64,000 nucleotides of DNA from Fistularia commersonii (taxonomy: Eukaryota; Chordata; Actinopteri; Syngnathiformes; Fistulariidae): positions 7,288,874 to 7,352,873 of the forward strand of contig JBBMNZ010000001.1 of the NCBI GenBank assembly GCA_037954325.1. Direction: 5' to 3'. The translations under genes and the position numbers were made by a program. The notes beneath the pieces were generated by a model, which searched no databases, was not told the DNA's origin, and saw only the letters and a program-made list of their open reading frames with translations. Position 1 is the first letter of the stretch; the number at the start of each line of letters is the position of its first letter. Below are positions 1-12,562 of the stretch, in pieces.

Positions 1-1079
1 CACAAGGATTTTAAGTAGGGGAGGCAATATCAGAATGTTTTCCACATAAACTTTTCTCTTACCTTTTTCTTAACTGAAAAAGTGGAAAAACGTGTTCCCA
101 AATACAGTTAAATTTACATAAATATTATTTCTTCTGGTCTGTTCCCAGATATTTCACAATGTCCAACTGGGCCCTGATTTGAAATACAGTACTTCGGTTC
201 TAATTTATGTTTGTGAAACTGCACGGGACACAATGGCTATTGTCTTCAAACTGATTTTTTTCACGGTCAGTGAATTAAAAGTGGATAAATAAGTGATTCA
301 TGCGAAAGATACCTTCTGCCAGTTGGCACCCTAATAAGTAGACGAAACTGGATGGCTGACCTGCTCCTCCTTCCTGTATTGTTGCCATAACATACAGGTG
401 GCATCTGGGAGGTGGGAGTTTTTTTGTTTTGTTTTTTTGTTTCAGGTTATAAAACCTCTCCTAAATGCCCTGTCAGTGGGCAGTTTCACACTTATTTAAG
501 TATATTCTTAACAAATGCACATACCTCCTCCAACAACGGTGAAATTATGTACGGGATGCGTTCTCTTTGTTTTCGATTCCAGGTGAAATACATCACCAAG
601 CTTTTCCGTTGTGGTTCTGTCTTTGCTTACGAGCCCGAGGCAGTTTGTGGTGCAATTATGTTACGAGTGGAGGAACTGCTATCCCATGAACCACAGAAAG
701 TCATGGAGGCAATCCCAAAGTCAATTTAGAAAGATACCTTTTCTCATTTAACACTCCTGTTTTTTTGTTTCTTACACAGCCCCAGCAGTCTGTCAGGGTA
801 TTGCAATTCCGGTGGCTCTGCAAAGGTGAAGGTTTCAGTTGCGGGAAAGATAACTGATGTCCAATCAGAAGTGGGTTGATATTTTTTTTCGGGGTGGAGG
901 GGGTGAAAGAAAGGAAAAATGAAATAAATAAAGTTTTACTAACACTGGGTAGCATATGTTATGTAACTCTCAGTCGAAGTGATACTATTAAAAATAAATA
1001 TGTATATATAAATGTATATATGTATTGCATATTTTTATATGTGGCGTGCATGTACTTATTGTATGAATGTATTTCGGGG
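1..1079. other. No gene recognised
   Basis: AT-rich sequence without a convincing open frame, splice-site pattern or transposon terminus. The short ORFs here have no recognisable domains. Confidence 0.5.
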
Positions 1080-1145
1080 GTGCCCACACTTTTTCGCCTT
1101 GTGAACTACTTTTCAAAGGACCACGTGAAAATGATCTACCGCCAC
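1080..1145 (+). repeat. hAT-type DNA transposon end fragment (tentative)
   Basis: The wording GGGTGCCCACACTTTTTCG followed by a diverged 'aactacttttcaaaggacca' stretch resembles the end of a common vertebrate hAT nonautonomous element. Only one end is visible, with no partner inverted repeat and no target duplication. Confidence 0.3.
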
Positions 1146-1840
1146 TAAAAATGTTAAACATATGTTTTTCTGTATATCTTCTGATATACTTAACACAATA
1201 AATGTTTGTGGATCTTGCATAACTGCATGAACCCTTGTGGGACACTACAACAGAGTCCTTTTTTGGTTAATACCTTATTCTGATGACTTGAATGGAGTCA
1301 GCAGCATAGTTGAAGTTAGCTGTGAGAAAAATGACTGCTGTCCTGACAGCCGGGATTTTAGTTCCTTCACCTTTCTCCTTCCCAACTCAGTTTTCGGTGG
1401 GAAGTCAGAGCTGTAGTTTTTTTGAACAGTCTGAAAATGCCTCTCCACATTTCCCGTTTTCGGTATGGCAATGGCAGACTGGCAGATGAGGCAAACGCAC
1501 TTTGAAAATGACATTGTAAAAAAAACGTCCATCTCCCATTCCGTATGAAAGTGATACGTTTTTGTCTTTTTACTTGGTCCAGCTCCCCCAATCAGCTAGC
1601 TTGCTAGAACACGCTGTTATGTGCACATGCGCAGTGACGGCTGTGTCAGAAAAGGTCAGATTGGACAGACCGACTGTCAGTCAAGTGACAAATTTCACAG
1701 TGAGGGTGATAGGCTGACGTCTACGTATAAATGCCATGCGATCTACCCACACTACCTTTGCGATCGACCGGCAGATCATGATCAACGTATTGGGCACACC
1801 TGATGTATATCATCTGTATATATATATGTGTGTATTAAGT

Positions 1841-3670
1841 TTATCTTCTTCTCCTTTCGGCTTTTCCCTTCAGGGGTTGCCACAGCAAATGAACAATCTC
1901 CATCTAATCCTATTCACTGGATCCTCCTCTCTCAAACCAACTTCCTTCATATCATCTGTCACTGTATCCATAAATTTTCTCTTTGGTCTTCCCTAGACCT
2001 ACCTGCCTGGCAGCTCCAGTTCCATAACCTGTCTGCTAATGCATTCACTATTGCTCCTCTTTACATGACCAAACCATCTCAGTCTGGCATCTCTGACCTT
2101 CTCTCCAAAACATCTAACATGTGCTGTTCCTCTGATCAACTCATTCCTGATCCTATCCATCCTTATCACCTATCATTTCCTCATACAACAGCATATTTCT
2201 CTCTAGACACCCTGTCATATGTGTTTTCTAGGTCCACAAAAACACAATTCAGCTCCCTCTGGCCTTCTCAGTACTTCTCTATTAGCCTTCTCAAAGCAAA
2301 TACTGCATATGTAGTACTCTTTCTAGGCATGAAGTCATACTGTTCACAAATGCTGACTTCTGCTCTCAGTCTAGTTTCCACTACTTTTTCCCATAACTTC
2401 ACTGTATGGCTCATCAACTTTATCCCTCAATCGTTGCCGCAATTCTGCACATCCCCCCTATTCTATCCTTACATCCTTTCCATCTTTATCTCTCTGTCTC
2501 GCAAACCTGTGTATATCATTCTCTCCCTCCTTATTGTCCAACCGAGCATCCAAGTCACTGCACGCCCTTTGTTTTGCCTTTGCTACCTTTATCTTTACCT
2601 TACTTTGTATCTCCCTGTACTCCTGTCTGTTCTCGTCAGTCCCCTCAGTATCCCACTTCTACGTAACTAACCGCTTTCTCTGTATATACTCTTGCACTTC
2701 CTAAATCCACCATCAAGTGTCCTTGTTTACTTTCCCTCCAGATAACACACCAAGAACTCTCCTACCTTTTTCAGCTCCTCCCTGAAAACCATACAACACT
2801 CTTCCCTTTTCAGCTTCCACCACTTTTTCCTCTGCTCTGCGTTTGTCCTTTTGATCTTCCTTGTCACAAGAGTCATGCTACAAACCACCATCCTATGCTG
2901 TCTGGCTACACTCTCACCTACAACTACTTTGCAGTCACTGATCTCTTTCAGGTTACCTAGTCTATACAAGATGTAGTCTACCTGTGTGCTCCTACCTCCA
3001 TCCTAAAAAGTAACCCTTTTTTCCTGTCTTTTTCAGAAAAAAGGTGTTCACCACAGCCATTTTCATCCTTTCTGCAAAATCTACCACCATCTGTCCCTCT
3101 GAGCTGCTATCCTGTAGACCAAAGCTGCCCATCACTTCTTCATCCCCTCTATTGCCTTCACCAACATCCCTGTTGAAGTCTTTACAAACTACCACTATCT
3201 CATCTCTGGGGATATTCTGCATCACTTCATGTAGCTCATTTCAGAGCTTCTCCTTCTCCTTAAACTCACATCCCAGCTACAGAGCATACAAGATAACTCC
3301 TACTCCATTTCTCTTCTTGTCAGTACCATGATAGTACAGCTTAAAGCCTGCTCCTAACCTTCTAGCCTTACTACCTTTCCACCTGGTCTCCTGACACATA
3401 GTATATCCACTTTCATTCTCTGATTCATGTTGACCAACTCTATCTTTTCCTGTCATAGTCCCAATATTCAAAGTCCCTACTTTCAGTCCCAGACACTTGC
3501 CTTTCCTCTTCTATCTCTGCTTCCGAACACGCTCTCCTCCTCTCCTTCTTTGACCTACAGTAGCCCAGTTTCCATTGGTTCCCTGTAGGTCATCGGTACC
3601 AATGGCGGTCGTTGTTAACCCAGGCCTCGACCGATCCGGTATGATCTGGTTATTATGATTGTTTCGCATT
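1841..3670 (-). mobile_element. RTE-like LINE, internally deleted (copy A)
   Basis: Non-LTR retrotransposon remnant on the minus strand. Its 3' end at about 1841-1880 reads, on the coding strand, GGCAACCCCTGAAGGG plus AAAGCCGAAAGGAG and a GAA-rich tail, the same terminus as copies D, E, F and G. Further up come C-terminal and palm fragments (1900-2400), a linker (2540-2860), and an apurinic-type endonuclease (2870-3480), including MNIGTMTGKDR near 3470 and SDCKVVVGESVARQHRMVV near 2930. A GC-richer 5' leader runs to about 3670. Several frames are broken and parts of the reverse transcriptase are missing. The long plus-strand ORF at 1828-2670 is an antisense artefact. The exact clade (RTE or relative) is my recollection. 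Confidence 0.8.
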
Positions 3671-4560
3671 TATATTTAATGTATCTAGTTCCTGTATTTT
3701 TTCTTAATTTGGTGCATTATTAATCATTCATCATGTCTAACAGATACACACAACGACGATATTTTGTGTAAAACAAATCCAAACAGTTTTCAAACTTGTT
3801 TTTTTTTATCAATTATGTTATTAATTTACAATTTTTATGATTTTTATAATACAATTTTTTTTTTTCCGGCAGCAAGTTGCTTGTGTACTGCTTTGTCACT
3901 GTAAGGTCACAAACACCCCTTAGAGGCAGTGTTCAGATACAGCAAGGGAAATCATCAGGTGTAGCTTGACTCTCTAATCCAAGACGTTTTGGGAGGTTCT
4001 CATGGACCAACAGTCATACAAACATCCAAGCACTGTTTCTGCCAACACTACAATGTTGTGATTGTAGGTCTGTGGTAGCGACTTATCAGAGCCCATGGGA
4101 ATCTGCAAGGCTTTATTAGCCTTGAGTGGCATCCGGATCCCTGGAATGCTGCTTGTAATCCCACCACAAGCTATCTCAAAAGTGATAGTTTTCACATAAC
4201 AAATCAGGCCAGGTGATCCATCAGACTCAAGTGCATGATTGGCCGTCGATTTTCACACCTCATATAAAGATATCGCTTCATCTCGCAAGCCGGCAGCCTC
4301 AAGCCAGAGGAGAATTTTAATCCTGGAAGAGATTTGCAGGTTTTCAACCATCAACTAAACAAAATGTGCACAGAATTGGTTTGGAATTGGAATCAACTGA
4401 TAGTCTCTCTGTAAGATCATGCTAACAGAGTGAGCATTTCTGAGGACATCTAACTCTTTTGTTGAATCCTATTGATTTAGGGTGTGAGGGTGAAGCATGG
4501 TCTTGTCAAGGACAAGCTACAGTACACGAAATGCTTTTTGTTGGGGACTCAAAGGTTGAG
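3671..4560. other. No gene recognised
   Basis: AT-rich sequence, then a more mixed composition from about 3860. No domain-bearing frame, RNA gene or transposon terminus could be identified. Confidence 0.45.
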
Positions 4561-4561
4561 A

Positions 4562-4712
4562 GAGCAGGGTTGGCGTAGTAGTTAGCACTTCAGCCTCACA
4601 GCAATAAAGAGCCTGCTTCTATTCCCTCTTGGACTTTCTGAGTGGAGTTTGAATGTTCTCCCAGTGACTGTGTGGGATTTCTCAAGTTTCCTCCTGCAAA
4701 CATGCAAAATGT
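4562..4712 (+). repeat. Dispersed SINE-like repeat fragment
   Basis: The pattern 'gcgtagtagttagcacttcagcctcacagc' (quoted here only as gttagcacttcagcctcac), followed by the TGGAGTTTGAATGTTCTCCC block, matches a very common fish repeat whose consensus I remember as a tRNA-like head plus this body. The copy is diverged and lacks clear ends. A related body fragment is at 54165-54255. Confidence 0.45.
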
Positions 4713-4845
4713 TTGCCAAATGAAAGCCAAATTTGCCCAGAAGTATGAATGAGAGGGTGAAGAGTTTTGTCTCTGTTTGTTGACCTGTGATCAAATTACT
4801 AAAAATGCTGAAAATATCTGACGGGTAAATTACAACTGAGGGCTG

Positions 4846-5960
4846 TGCTAATTGTTTCTTTTGAGTGGAGTGGAGAAGCAGATGATCTCCTGGAAAGATC
4901 TGTGGGAGATGGAGGCCTTCAGGGTGAGCTTTACCATCAGGGCAGCCTATGATGTCGTGCCTTCTCGCAAATCTAAACCAGTGGTATGGCAAAGACCCTA
5001 CATGCCCTCTATGTTCAAGTCCAACACTGAAGCGCATTCTAGTGAGATGCAAGACCAGCCTCACCCCAAAACGTTATACCTGGCTGCACATCCATGTACT
5101 AAAATGTCTTGCAGCAGTGCCAGAAACTCGTCGGACAAGCATGAATGCCCTTCCTCCCCTGTCAACTCCATTTGTGCGGGAGGGGCAAGCCACCCTCACT
5201 CCCATGATAGCTGACCTTGGGCAACTGGGCAATGCATGGGACTGGAAGCTGCTGGTGGACCTGGACAGCTCACCAATTGAGATCGCATTCACCAACCTGT
5301 GACCAGACCTCGTTCTGTGGTCATCCTCCCTTAGGCTTGTCTACATCATAGTGCTCACGGTGCCCTGGGAGGGTGTAGTGGAGGAGGCCTATGAGCGGAA
5401 GAAGCTGAGATATGCTGAACCTGCCGCAGATGCTCAGCAACAAGCCTGGAAAGCGAAGGTTCGTCCAGTGGAAGTAGACTGCAGAGGTTTCGTAGCCACT
5501 TCAACATCTAGGCAACTTAGGGAGATGGGGGTATGAGGAAAAACTCAGACTGACAGGCAGTCAGGGACCTCTCCAAGGGTGTTGAGAAGGGGAGCCAGTG
5601 GCTGTGGATGAAAAGAAAGGATCCAACTTGGGCCTTCAAGTGAGCTGATGGCATCTAGGGAGTGAACCTGGGACGCTGGGATTCACTGCTGAACCCTCTG
5701 GCCCACAACACCTCATCAGCGAACTGTCTATGAAGGAGGGCACCCACTTCACAACCCAAAGTAAGCCATCGCTCACTTGAACCCCACAGACTCTCATTGG
5801 TGCCGTAAGTATGCTACTATCAAGGGATATCAACACTTAGTCCCAAACAACAGATCATTAATGGGACATTGAGATGGGTCCCTAGCACGCTCAGGCACCA
5901 TGGGCACTCAACGGCTTCCTTAGGGTGTTGAAACACAAGTGGTTACTGCTATGTCCCTCC
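4846..5960 (+). mobile_element. 3' part of a LINE with restriction-like endonuclease (R2/HERO/Rex6 type, tentative)
   Basis: Two frames joined by a frameshift encode a C-terminal LINE protein. YGKDPTCPLCSS with a following HI and CK (4985-5070) resembles the zinc-knuckle before the endonuclease. PDLVLWSSSLRLVYI (5300-5345) plus VLTVPWEGVVEEAYERKKLRYAEP (about 5350-5425; I describe it as LTVPWE then YERKKLRYAEP) resembles a PD-(D/E)xK nuclease fold, and GFVATSTSRQLREMG ends the frame at about 5536. A TGA at 5300-5302 stands where the family usually has Arg, which fits CGA to TGA decay. The residue before LTVPWE is Val where I expect an acidic Glu, so the nuclease would be dead even without the stop. 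5540-5960 is untranslated 3' sequence. Confidence 0.6.
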
Positions 5961-7635
5961 CCAGGGAGGGTTATTTTTACTTGGATGCCAAGTTTAATGA
6001 CTGGCATCTTCATCAAAGGGGATTTACATGACTCAATATCAAACTTTCAAACATTTTTCAAAAGAGACCTTCCTGCTTGTGATGATCCATCCTTGTTTGT
6101 CTCAGCCCGCACATCCTGCCTATTTTTGTTTATTTTATTCATTGGTATTTATTTTTGTCACTATTTATATTGTTTAGTTGTGAATTTTTCAACATCACTG
6201 TTCCTTGATGTAGCCCTTTGTCATCTCTGATGTTGTTGTCTGTCTATTCATCTCCTATTTATGTGTGGATTTTTTTGTTTTGTCTTCTGCCTTTCTATTC
6301 AGAGTTAGTTGTATTTATTTCCTTTTTTTGACATAACTGTTACACTGCTGTGACAAAGCTATTTCTCCTGGGGGATCAATAAAGTTTCTTATCTCTGTGT
6401 GGAATTTTAACACATCCTACCAAAGGCTGAATACATTTCAAAGATTCATTTTGTTTCACTGATAAGTGGTCGGAACGTTATGCTTCATTGATAAGAATTA
6501 TTAACTTTTCATCCATATTATATATATAGTAACATTTCAATTAAGACCTCTGCAGCAAGGCTTTCTCTCCAGATGTTGTCGCTACATTCCCAACAACTTC
6601 TCTTAATACACTACTAAACTCTGCACTCAAGATCACTCATTCTACCTTTTCAAATGTTCCTGCTCTCATCCCTGTCGACCCCATTCCCCTGCCCCTGTGC
6701 ACTGCATCCTATAGACAAGCCTGCAGTCCAGTGATCAGTGAAGGGTCGGAGACTGACAGGTTCCACAGCTTATAGCTTCTATTCTGGGGTTGCCACAGTA
6801 CTCGCTCACCACAAAGTTCCTCACCCGCAAGGGAAATACAGAACAGCACAGCAGTCCCCGCCATACATGTCAGTAATCACTACTCAAGGCGACAATGCAT
6901 AAACAAGACAAACAGCAACTTGACAGTCAGACATAACAAAATGTTGTTTTTTTCTTTAAACCAGGAGGGTCCTTGTTGACCACCAGCCACTCCAATGAGA
7001 CCAGTGTACATTCTTGTCCTCTCACTCCCAACAGTTTCCCTTTCTAAGGGGACCCACAAAGTCTCAGAGGCAGGCTGGAGGTCTTCTCTGCCTCAGAGGA
7101 TAAGCTGCCTGAGGAGATGGGAGCCAGGAAACTGTCAGATCTGTCTCCAGCCAGAGAGCTGTGCCTTCAAAATAACAAAATACGTATGTGGAGTTTGTTG
7201 TCCATATTTTAGAGCACCCAGATAGACCCCTGCCTTTGACTTTCACCTATCTAAAGTTACATTTTTCTTAAAGCTCACAGAAATCTTTCAACAAGCCGAA
7301 AGATGGTGCAATCAGGTGGTGTGTCAATACAAACTATTCAAAAACCAAATCTTGGTCTGAGAGGAAGATGCCACTGAATGTTGCAGAAATCCTACGTCCA
7401 GCAGTCTCACTTCGATGACATCAAAAGAGAGAAATTATAACAAGCACATATATACATATGTATGTACCAATATTTTGTGTCACAGAAAGATTTGATTACA
7501 TTCTATATTCAGAAACGCACTGTAAAATGAAGTCTGTTGATGACAAAGATATTGATAGAAAAAAAAAAAAGACATTTTTTTCCCATTGATAAGAAAAGGG
7601 TCCACTTGCTTATACATCTTTGAGACTGTTTTATA
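5961..7635. other. No gene recognised; one transposon-like tail
   Basis: Near 6350-6400 the sequence CTGGGGGATCAATAAAGTTT resembles the 3' tail of fish LINEs or SINEs. 6540-6760 and 6960-7250 are GC-richer blocks that read like old transposon or untranslated sequence, but I could not assign a family. The rest is AT-rich and featureless. Confidence 0.35.
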
Positions 7636-7639
7636 ATGA

Positions 7640-7960
7640 TTTTCTTATTTTGTAAGATGGTTATGCCATCTCAGGCTTGCTCTGCCACTGTCCCATGGTG
7701 CACTTCTCTCATTCCTCCCACTCTTCCTATCCTATCTGCACTTTTGGCCCTTCATCAATGCATGATAGTAACCTCGCATCGTCTCCTGAACCCTTGGGCT
7801 CTCATTCCACAGATACCTTGGGGGTGATGCTTGATCTACTGCTGCTGCCTTGCTGGACATCCACCATTTTAATTTCTTTCATGAATACTGCTATTGAGCT
7901 ATTGATGTATCATTTCAGCAACTGCCATTTGGCTGTCTGTGCTGCTGTTATTATCAGCAA
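7640..7960 (+). repeat. Dispersed repeat, copy 1 (related to 34130-34560)
   Basis: The block TTCCTCCCACTCTTCCTATC followed by a GCACTT and a TGCATGATAGTAACCTC stretch occurs here (about 7709-7776) and at 34165-34232 in the same orientation. Sharing an ordered block at two distant sites shows a dispersed family. The second copy ends like a known fish element (AAGTTTCTTCC, then CACCAAGTGCTTG). No coding function is evident. Confidence 0.55.
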
Positions 7961-8314
7961 GAGACCATTTGTACCCTTCCCCCCTATCCCCCAAAAACAC
8001 TCAGTCCCGTTCCTCCAAGCTAGGAAGAGAAAACCCACATCTTCTTTCTCCCAAGCCTGCAATACCAACATATTAGCCATGAGCAATCGTCGCTTATATA
8101 GATAATATGAATTAATATTGTTTGAAATAAATTCAAATCTTCTTAAAGTATACAATGGAGTCATGCTTTTTTGCAAAGTAAAAAAAAAAAAATTACATAA
8201 ACAATTACAAGCAATGTTTTCTCCAGAAAAATGCTTATTACACAATGAATTGACAATGAAGCTGGCTTTGAACTTTGGACTTTGATTTCAAGTGAAATTA
8301 TAGAAAACAATGAT

Positions 8315-8353
8315 ATTCTGATTCTGATTCTGATTCTGATTCTGATTCTGATT
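8315..8353. repeat. (ATTCTG)6 hexamer array
   Basis: Six perfect ATTCTG units plus ATT. The open frames through it (IRIRIR and ILILIL) are artefacts. The reverse complement hexamer occurs at 45468-45487 as the tail of a CR1-like LINE, so this array may be a LINE tail remnant. Confidence 0.9.
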
Positions 8354-8359
8354 AGACAT

Positions 8360-10600
8360 GATCCGGGTTCGTCAAAAATTTTCACAAAAGGGGTGTCCAA
8401 TGCGGAGAAGCTTATATTTTTGGGTGCAGTGTCAGTGGAGACACACAATTTCTTATTTAGACCAGAAAAACAGGGAAAATACAAACTCCTTTTCATCTTT
8501 TATTTAGGTTAGGTTTATTTAAGACAAATGTTGATGTACATGTGAGGCTACGGGTACCATCAACCCCAAAAAGGGGTTCTAATACGCCAGTATGTGATGC
8601 GAAAGGAACCTTCGACATCTGTCAGCTTACTGAGGTATTGGGACTGAGAAAGGGTTCCTCTTGCTCTCTCTCTCTTTTCCCCAATTAGGCGAGACAGAAT
8701 GCCACCGACGATGAGCTTGTTACTGTCCAAGGTTAATGCACCAGTAAAAGGCAATGTTTCTCCGCCCCTGTTGCTGGGTGGTGTCGCATGGGGGGTGGGG
8801 GTTAAAGCCTGTTCTACATGTAAAGTGTCAGGAAAATATTGTGCCATGATTTAGGCGCTCTTTAAAAGTACAGTCTGACTTGGAATCCCCCCAAAAATTA
8901 ATACGTTAAACCTTAAAAGAAATGCCGCCTGATCAGAAATCATGTTCTGTTTTCTGGCCATAATTTGGACTTTGCTGACTATGGTTTCATTTGAGTGAGC
9001 TCCTTATTAAACTGCCAGCAAATAGGGTTGGTTGACTTCAGTAACTGAGTCGTGATCTATGGGAAGACCGGAGTCTGAACTCGGCAAGAGAGATGTTTAG
9101 TCCCATAGTTGAAAGAAACCAGAGATGTCAAGAACTGATAAGGCTTGTCTGAACTGTTTCTTTATGCTTTGATTATTGCTAATGGCCGTGTCAGCAAGCA
9201 TGATGTAAACAATTCAGTTCCACAGATGGTGAACTGTATTGTTGATTTCAAAACTTTTACTGCTATGAAGAAAACTAGAAAACTTCCAACTGAACGTGTG
9301 ACTGACCCTTGCTGATGGAGCAGCCTCAGCCACAGTCACACTGACAGCAACTGTCAGCAACTGCCAGATGATGTTTTTCTCAGATATGTTGTGTAAAACT
9401 AAATGGGAAATTAATTAATAATAATATGATTCACTCTGCCCATCTGTAATAGACATTACTGCTGTTGTTTTGAATGAAACGTAAGCTTAACAAAGACTAT
9501 GGATCTTACACCTTAAAAGAAAAGACACATTTTTCCCAACATGCAATGTTTTCACAGAGAACTTGCAGAGCCTCTGCTATTTTGGTCGATCATTTTTCCT
9601 TCTCCACTCAGTTGTGATAAGTTGGAAAGTCATGACATCATCGTACATTGTGGCATCGTAAAAGCTTGCCTTGGCTCTTTCTGAAGAGAGAGCTGGAGTC
9701 AATGACAATCAGGATGACCTCCGCCGTTACCTTTCATTCATACCGAAAATAAATACTGTCTCCACAGCCCGTACTGCTCTAGTGATTGTTTGTCCACCAG
9801 GTTCCTTTTTTCCAGCTTTGTTGGAACTCATTTATTGGTTGTTGATTGTCTTTCATCACTGTAAAGACTGAAAAGCTTGGGATATTATCAAACACATTTG
9901 ATATTGTCATAAGACTGGGAAAAGACTAATCTCCTGCTGATCTAAAACAGTGAGATTACTGCCTTACACCTACTAGCCAAGATGAGTGGAGCACGCTGTG
10001 ACTGCGGTAAAACTCCAGTAGGATTCCAGTAAGACTCTTAAGATTTCCTGTGACTTTCAGTTTTAAGTCTGTGACTGCAAAAATTGTGAGGTGTAAGTGC
10101 AGCATAAAGTGACCCTTTTTCTAATGTCAAGTTTGTTTCCTGTTATTGACCTTATCACTTATGTCGGTCATCCTTCACAACAACAAGAAAGCAGAAAATT
10201 GACAGTGAGTAATGTCTTTTCAACAAAGAGGTGACTGCAAATTTATTTTTGACCGAAGTCCAGCACCTCGGGTCATCTAACAGGAAGCCGTTGCCTTAAA
10301 CAAAGAATATGACATTTACACTGCTAACTATTCAAGCAAGACTTGCATAGTTAGAAGACATTTGAAGACGGAGTCATTTTTGCTGCAGGGTTAAGCTTTA
10401 ATTCAAAGACTGAGCAATACAATGGTAAAATCTACTATTCAAGATATCGGTACAAAAGCAAGTTATCAACTGGCCTGCAAATAAGCAACAAATGACAACC
10501 AGATCATTTCCCTCAGCCAGCAACATAGCTGCTTGGAAGAAGCTGGTGTTACCTCTCTAACCTGTGACTTGAAGATGTTTCAAAGGCTACTTTTCCCCAT
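8360..10600. other. No gene recognised
   Basis: A GC-richer block at 8520-8880 stands out from AT-rich flanks but I do not recognise it. No frame in this stretch carries an identifiable domain, and I see no transposon ends. Confidence 0.4.
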
Positions 10601-10604
10601 GGGT

Positions 10605-10745
10605 CATTAGAAATTAAGAAGCCTCTCGGATGAAGGATGAAATATCTTCAAGTGAAGAAATTCAAGTCCAGTTGCAAAGACAATAAGATTTCAACAAAAA
10701 TTCACTATGATCTGGATGACTGAGAACCTCCACAAGCATATTTAA
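10605..10745 (+). repeat. Dispersed repeat terminus, copy 1 of 3
   Basis: GAAGCCTCTCGGATGAAGG (starting about 10618), then AGTGAAGAAATTCAAGTCC (10651-10669) and GATCTGGATGACTGAGAACC (10709-10728). The reverse complement of the last part occurs at 16525-16570, and of nearly the whole block at 56556-56665. From memory such blocks are found at the ends of Penelope-like elements in fish, which would fit the element at 19690-21500, but the link is not shown here. Confidence 0.6.
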
Positions 10746-11253
10746 ATTGCACTTTGATTTGCACTGCCAAACATTACTCAGTGCACTGGTCCCACCAAAA
10801 CAGAATACAACAACCCACAGTGTGACTGCATGATGAACAAGGCTCATATCTTGTATTATACATAATATTAGAAACTTCCAGATGGAGCTATAAACAAACA
10901 TGAAGTTTTGCGTGGTAAGGAGTGTGCGCTTCACAGGATCTCAATGAAAACATGTTGGAGCTAGCGCAGTTTGTCAATGCTGACCGATTTCATATCTGAA
11001 AAATAAACCTTTCGAAGCATATTATTGTGAACTGTGGACTACTCTCCTCTCTGTGGTAGAAGGGCTTAGGAAGACGATGTCAACCCAAATCTCAGGAGTG
11101 AATGATCATGAAAAGGAAGTAACACAATTCATGTTGAAGAGACACAAATGTGTTTTCTGCACCTCGTCTATTGGTGTTTATGGTAGACTGATGGCAAAAT
11201 AAATTAAGTAATTATTGAAGTTAAAGCTTGGTTCATCAAATACACTTAAATGT

Positions 11254-11435
11254 TGTGGCGGACACAAAGGGTTGTGGTCTCTCACCCCACGGGACTGGGG
11301 GTCGAGGGGTGTGGTTAAGCCAGGTATATATAGACGGTCCCGGATGTTCAACTTTCAGTGTTATTTGTTGGTGTTTCAATAAACATTCAAATTCCTCTAA
11401 CGCCTCCGCCATCATTCATCGCCTGAAACACCACA
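11254..11435 (+). mobile_element. Solo LTR of an LTR retroelement with 4-bp target duplication
   Basis: A 182-bp unit begins TGTGGCGG and ends ACACCACA, giving TGTGG/CCACA inverted termini. It is flanked on both sides by ATGT (11250-11253 and 11436-11439), a 4-bp target site duplication. Inside is an ordered promoter and polyadenylation layout: TATATATAG at 11325-11333 and AATAAA at 11378-11383. No internal coding region or second LTR lies nearby, so this is a solo LTR left after recombination. A related but diverged LTR-like sequence lies in opposite orientation at 27885-28025. Family is unassigned; Gypsy/ERV-like is a guess. Confidence 0.8.
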
Positions 11436-11439
11436 ATGT

Positions 11440-12560
11440 CTTTTTTTCATGCTGAATATTGAACCATGATAAAAATACAAAATAAGAATGACAAAGCCTC
11501 CAATTAATTAAAACTTTTATCATCCAATCCTCACAATTAGTCACCTTTTTTGTCATGTATCCATAGGTTTAAGGTAATTTAAACGGGCTGTGATTCAGCT
11601 TGGACTTAGATGATGCAGTAGTGAGCTTATAAACATAAAGAACAAAACAAAAAAAAAGTGTCTTAAATCCAGCAGAAACAATCCACTGTTCATTTCTCAA
11701 TAAATCAAACAGTCAAACCCATCCCCAATGGGTATGTGCATGTATTGAATATCAGACAGCAGCCATTGGTCTTTTATTTCCAGACAGGATAGATTTCATA
11801 ATAAAACAAACTTAAAATTATTCGCAGCACTGCTGGCAAAACCACTCGCTTTGCAATAGAGGGAGGAAAATATACAGGGAAATGTTTCACTTTTCAAGAG
11901 CCAAACATTCTTCACTTCCAGAGGGCCATAGTCCCGTTCAAAAAACATTCCAGACCAATGCGGTGAGATGTCTCAATTGGATTTCTCTATTCTGTGGCAA
12001 AAATAAGTCTGAGGGGGTTAAATGAGGTGGCTGGCTGATGAACTGAAAAACAAAGCTTTATATGGAAACCCCCTGGACTCACAGAAAAGAGCTGAGGTCA
12101 GGTTGAGGAAATTGGATCTCTCAGAATTTAAAAAAAGATTCTATTTTGTTTGAACAACAAATGAAACTGAAAAACAAGATATATCTGCGCATCCGGGGAG
12201 AAGATGAAAGGCATCTTAAGTTTAACATATTTTGTTAATGGTCCACTTAAATTGCACAGCCTCCTGTGTAGGGTAGTTAATTTTGAATGGATGGCTCTGT
12301 GATCGACCCGTGCTCCTCCTGGTAACCTGACTGGTAGTTCTGTTGATCACGCTGGAGCTGGCCCTTCCCAATCTGGTACCCTGGTTGAGATTTTATATGG
12401 TGCCCCCCTCCAACAGCAATTCGCATATACTTGCAAAAGAAATCGAGTTGCCTTGTTTCTACCATTTACCATTGTATAAGATAAGTCAAGAATTCATATG
12501 GCAAATGTGCTTAACAAATCATAAATACATAAAGAAGTGAAACACAATATCAAGACCTTC
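11440..12560. other. No gene recognised; one shared repeat segment
   Basis: 12340-12470 shares a pattern (GAGATTTTATATGGTGCCCC, then ATATACTTGCAAAAGAAATC) with 35270-35350, so it is part of a dispersed repeat. The rest is AT-rich with no identifiable feature. Confidence 0.4.
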
Positions 12561-12562
12561 TA

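Noticed and set aside
1828..2670. 280-residue plus-strand ORF
   Set aside because: It is the antisense of RTE-like copy A; the coding signal is on the minus strand.
8161..8512. ORFs with IRIRIR or ILILIL repeats as a repeat protein
   Set aside because: They come from the ATTCTG hexamer array and have no other coding signal.
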